A DNA stretch of 64,000 bases, from contig JBANSL010000004.1 in NCBI GenBank assembly GCA_037127255.1, positions 74,484,627 to 74,548,626 of the forward strand, given 5' to 3'. This stretch comes from Persicaria tinctoria (lineage: Eukaryota; Streptophyta; Magnoliopsida; Caryophyllales; Polygonaceae). Shown here piece by piece: positions 60,466-64,000 of the stretch (position 1 is the first letter of the stretch; the number at the start of each line of letters is the position of its first letter). The notes under the pieces were generated by a model. It had not been told where the DNA came from. It worked only from the letters and a program-made list of their open reading frames with translations, and did not search any database. Made by a program: the position numbers and the translations under genes.

Positions 60466-61992
60466 CACCTCATACTTAAGCTTGCTTGTCCTCAAGCAAT
60501 ACTTTTAATTGTCATACAAGGGAAGAAATCAAAACTCTCAACATATTAGATTCATTCTTATATAACCCTGCAATCAATTACCATCCTTGAAAAGGTACTT
60601 CTGTCACAAATCCATGCATGTGCAATAAAATGCAACATCTACTCGCAAAAGGAGGGTTATGCAAAACTTTCATTCGGGACAAAGCATTAATAATCAAGAG
60701 GACTTTAATTTAAGCTCAATAAGGAGTAGATTAGTAAAAGGCTAAAGGTGGGCAATTTTTGGCTATGTGGTGCTAATGATCTGGGGAAATGGAGTAATTT
60801 CTAAACTTTCATACCATATTCCTTCTTTTTTTGATTTCTCACGTTTCTCTCATCGCTCAATGCTTTTTTTTTTCAATATAAGGCTTTTACCTCTCTAACC
60901 TCAGCACTGCCTTCTCGTGAGTTGCAAACATGGGTGTCATGAATGGCCCCGGATACTTAGTGTTCTAGACTCCTCACCCGTGTGTCCCATCTCGCCGAAC
61001 TATTATCTCAGCGAGCAGGGTCGATATACCTTTATCTCCTGAGGTGACCGGATTTTCTTTCACTCATTAAATTTTCCATATATTTCAAACAATTTCCCAC
61101 CATACTCCAATAATAATAACAACACAACAACCATATAGTAATCTCCAAAATGTAACACCATTCTCAACATAATCCCCGGATAAGGTAAAGAATCGGCAAT
61201 ATTTTGGAACACGTGGAGCAAAATATGAAATAAGGCTCAATATGGCTTTTGTGATGCATAAGCATAGGGAAGGCTAAGGAATATAAACATATGAGCATTA
61301 TATGGAAATATAAAGTCCTCCATCATCTTATTATACAACATGTCAAAAGCAACATCAAATTTTACCTCCTTTCATGGTTTTCAATAAAAATATGCACTTC
61401 ATTGTGACTTCCCTTTACTAGGCAATTTCATGCTATATCTCTAATGAATCCAATTTTGCATCGTCGATTTCAATAAAGCCTCCATGACACTTATCAAAAT
61501 TTTCAATGGGGGTCATTTTTTTTCAAACTTTGGAAAACATGCATATAAGCACATAGATAAATAATGAATTCCAAAATAGCCATGTATAAGCAATTCAAGA
61601 GATAATGCACACAAAATGTCAAATATGTCAAATATGCACAAAGTAAGCCCTTCCCCCACCCCATACTTAAACATTACAGTGTCCTCACTGTATAAAAACA
61701 AGGGTAAAGAAAGAAACTCACTAGACAGATGTGCAGGATGACAAAAATTGAATGCTTTGCTATAGGCCCTGGTCGATATCGAGTAAGCATGGTCGATATC
61801 GACCTACTGTACTCGATTTCGACTCCTTGTTTTCTTCCTTGTCCCTGAAAATTTTAGAAGAGAAATACCCACAATAGAAAATAATGTCCAAAACCAAAAA
61901 CCAAAAACAACAATGTCCAAATATCCTAAAAAATAAATGTCTATTTACAAGCTTTAGATTTTATAGTCGCTAGGCCGACTTCTCCATTAAGC
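60466..61992 (-). mobile_element. Element 4, 3' non-coding region
   Basis: No coding frame of note. It contains 'gcaaacatgggtgtcatgaa' (60926), the reverse of the CATGACACCCATG motif repeated in element 2, a purine-rich tract near 61655 (reverse: agtatggggtgggggaaggg), and two TCGATATCGA palindromes at about 61772 and 61795. Confidence 0.7.
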
Positions 61993-62283
61993 TCAATGTG
62001 GCATTTGTAGGGCCCATGTAGCTTGGGCTTCAAACAGGACTCCATTCTTGTCCATCAGTCGTAGTCCTCCATAATGGATCTTGTTTACCGTGAATGGCCC
62101 CATCTTCTTCTTCTTGAACTTGTTAGGGAACCAATGATCATTTGACTTGGAAACATAGACATTGTCTCCAACTTCATATTCTTTGGGCTCATCATTGGAA
62201 ATCCTACATAAGCGCACATACCAAGGCAAACCTCTCCCGTGTATAGATAGATCATTAATGGAAATAGGAGAAGAAAGATCCAT
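61993..62283 (-). pseudogene. Element 4, integrase C-terminal fragment
   Basis: A 96-residue frame with EYEVGDNVYVSKSNDHWFPN and KFKKKKMGPFTVNKIHYGGL, then LMDKNGVLFEAQATWALQMP. This is the SH3-like C-terminal part of Gypsy integrases, where a 'GDKV...F.GKLK..W.GPF.V' block is followed by the strand ending before the stop. The catalytic core and all of reverse transcriptase and RNase H are missing between this and the protease, so element 4 is an internal deletion derivative. Confidence 0.75.
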
Positions 62284-62291
62284 ACATTGGT

Positions 62292-63935
62292 CTACCTTCG
62301 CAGAATCGGAATTCGGGACCTCGGGGTCTGGTCGATATCGAGTTGGGTCACTCGATATTGAGTTCTGCTGCTCAAAATCGGGTTGTGTTGGCTCAACGGG
62401 TGGAATTGAGTCGGTGAGGGTAGGTCGATATCGACCTGGGTCGATATCGAGTGGTCCAACTCGATTTTCCTCTGCTCGATTTCTGGGGGAGACGTCTCGA
62501 CATGAGAAGGTCGATATCGACCTGTGCTAGTCGATATCGAGTCCTTTTGTGGGCCGGTTGATTTCTCCTGGTCGATATTGACCCCATACTTAAGACATGG
62601 CAAAGCATCCGAAAAATAGTTAGTCCAAATCGACGTACCTTGGTCTATGTCGAGTGGATTCTCTGCTTCTTTGTTCAGGATGACCATGATCTCCTCCACC
62701 TGGGCCTCCATATCCCTCTTTTCTAGCTCTTCGGGGGTTATATTTCTTACCTTAGGCTCCCCGCAAGTGATGTAATCAGCTGATATGGACTTTACCTCTT
62801 CCATGGGACCTGTATGCCTTTCAGTTTTATTAAAGGAATACTCAATTACCTCATCGCTGATGTTGAAAGTGAGCACTCCCTTCCTTACGCTTATGTTGGC
62901 ATCCACCGTCGCCAAGAAGGGCCTTCCTAGAATAATTGGACAAGCAGGGTCCTCCGCCATATCAATAACTAAGAAATCAGTAGGGACGAAGAACTTACCT
63001 ACTTGTACTGGCACATTGTCCACCGTGCCTGTTGGGATGACCACTGTGTTGTTCGCCATATAAAGCTTAGCATCCACAGGCTCTAGGGCACCTATCTTAA
63101 TCTTGGACCAGATTGATAAAGGCATTGTGCTCACACTGGCTCCCAAGTCACATAAAGCATTAAATCGATATTGACCAAATCCAATGGTTATAGCAAACTT
63201 ACCTGGATCTGGCCTTTTATCAAGTACGTCCATCTGGCTGCACTCCTCTACGATCTCAGCCATTGACCGCTTTTTTCTCAGAATCTCCTTTAGGAACATG
63301 ACGTAGGATGGCATCTCATTAAGAGCTTCGGTGAAAGGTATGGTGGCATTGAGCCTTTGAAGCATCTTGATGAAACGCTGGAACTTTTTCTCTGCTGGAT
63401 CCTTTGGAGATTTTGTCGGGAAAGACAACTTTTTCTTCGGCGGAGGTGCTGATGTCAAGTGGGGAGGGTCAAAATCGATTGGGTTGGTCGATATCGACTT
63501 GTCTCCAGTGCCCGTTTTCTCCGTCGTTTGCTCTGGCGTTTGCATTTGTCTCCCACTCCTTAGGTTCATAGCAACTACTTGTCCATTAGATTTACCCTTA
63601 GGGTTAGGTTCAGAGGTTCCAGGGAGCGTACCTAATTGTCTGGGGACGGATGCTGCCATCTGGACAATCTGTGTGTCAATCGATTTTCTCCAAATATCGA
63701 TTTCCCCAAGCCTAGAGTTGACACCATACTGTTGAGTGTAGATGGAATTGATGGACTGTTTGGTGTCTGAATGATTCCTCCGCATCTCCTCAAGGATGGT
63801 CTGCAGGTCATCCTTCTTACCTTCTCTGTCAGGGTGACCAGGTGCTCTGTAGGGAGGGGGGATTATGATGTTGGGGCTGGCGATAATAGCTCCAGTTCTG
63901 GTTCTGATGTGGCCCTGAGTAGTGTCCCCCAGCAT
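62292..63935 (-). pseudogene. Element 4, gag (C-terminal) and protease with repeat-derived tail
   Basis: A 547-codon open frame. The N-terminal part is the gag spacer (LQTILEEMRRNHSDTKQSIN, VVAMNLRSGRQMQ). Residues about 235-350 are the aspartic protease: FNALCDLGASVSTMPLSIW (DLGAS active site) and IILGRPFLATVDANISV. After residue about 440 the frame runs through TCGATATCGA repeats, translated as VDIDLP, GRYRPSH, QLDIDQ. The ATG at 63935 is probably not the true start: upstream gag (EEVRYAGGHYSGPHQNQNWS) is open in another frame and joins at the C-run near 63856, a likely one-base indel. Upstream gag lies outside the window. The frame is otherwise intact. Confidence 0.85.
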
Positions 63936-64000
63936 ACCTTACCTCTTCGTGGGCTTCTCCTTGATTGACTTGATCGACGTGTGGGCACGCAGTAGTGTTG
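63860..64000 (-). pseudogene. Element 4, upstream gag segment in shifted frame
   Basis: On the minus strand the window starts in an open frame NTTACPHVDQVNQGEAHEEV then RYAGGHYSGPHQNQNWSYYR and QPQHHNPP, ending soon after at a stop. Its Tyr/Gln/Asn-rich text is the expected gag sequence before the 'NLRSG' spacer. The change of frame lies in a C-rich tract (63856-63862 region). The rest of gag lies beyond the window. Confidence 0.6.

Overview
This is nuclear DNA of a flowering plant, most likely a eudicot. It is AT-rich between genes and carries plant-type CACTA, hAT, Stowaway and Harbinger-like DNA transposons, Ty1/Copia and Ty3/Gypsy (Athila/Tat-like) retroelements, RTE-type LINEs with (TTG)n tails, and a plant RING-finger gene with an N-terminal LxLxL motif. 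The species cannot be named from the sequence. No tRNA, rRNA, CRISPR array or bacterial feature was seen.

Layout. 1-6745 is a nest: a Copia LTR piece abuts the end of an RTE LINE, and that LINE is split by a complete 5.8-kb non-autonomous CACTA element (676-6452, TSD GAA) packed with a 3-kb minisatellite. 7736-14099 holds a truncated Copia element (LTR, primer-binding site, start of gag), a short DNA transposon, LTR-like and LINE RNase H debris and a Stowaway MITE. 14114-41733 is a direct tandem segmental duplication. Each copy holds one intact RING E3 ligase gene on the minus strand (17355-18683 and 29736-31064; 442 aa each, 10 differences). Copy A (14114-21958) is nearly free of insertions. 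Copy B (22810-41733) has been expanded to more than twice the size by at least two solo LTRs with target-site duplications, an LTR fragment, a hAT MITE, an RTE LINE, a Harbinger-like MITE, a Stowaway MITE, a hAT element and a chain of three elements separated by (TA)n tracts. 41734-64000 is retroelement debris: three Athila-like copies (two direct, one inverted) with gag or gag-protease remnants, a long probable LTR, a fold-back element full of TTGAC motifs, a TRIM, a LINE RNase H fragment, and a Gypsy element on the minus strand whose LTR and internal region share the palindrome TCGATATCGA (about 15 copies).

The only convincing functional host genes are the two RING genes. They have the same predicted 5'UTR intron and similar promoters, but differ in the leader: copy A keeps a 29-codon upstream ORF that copy B lost through a deletion of about 78 bp. 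The rest is mobile DNA and its decay products, so the window reads as a small gene island, duplicated in tandem, between retroelement blocks.
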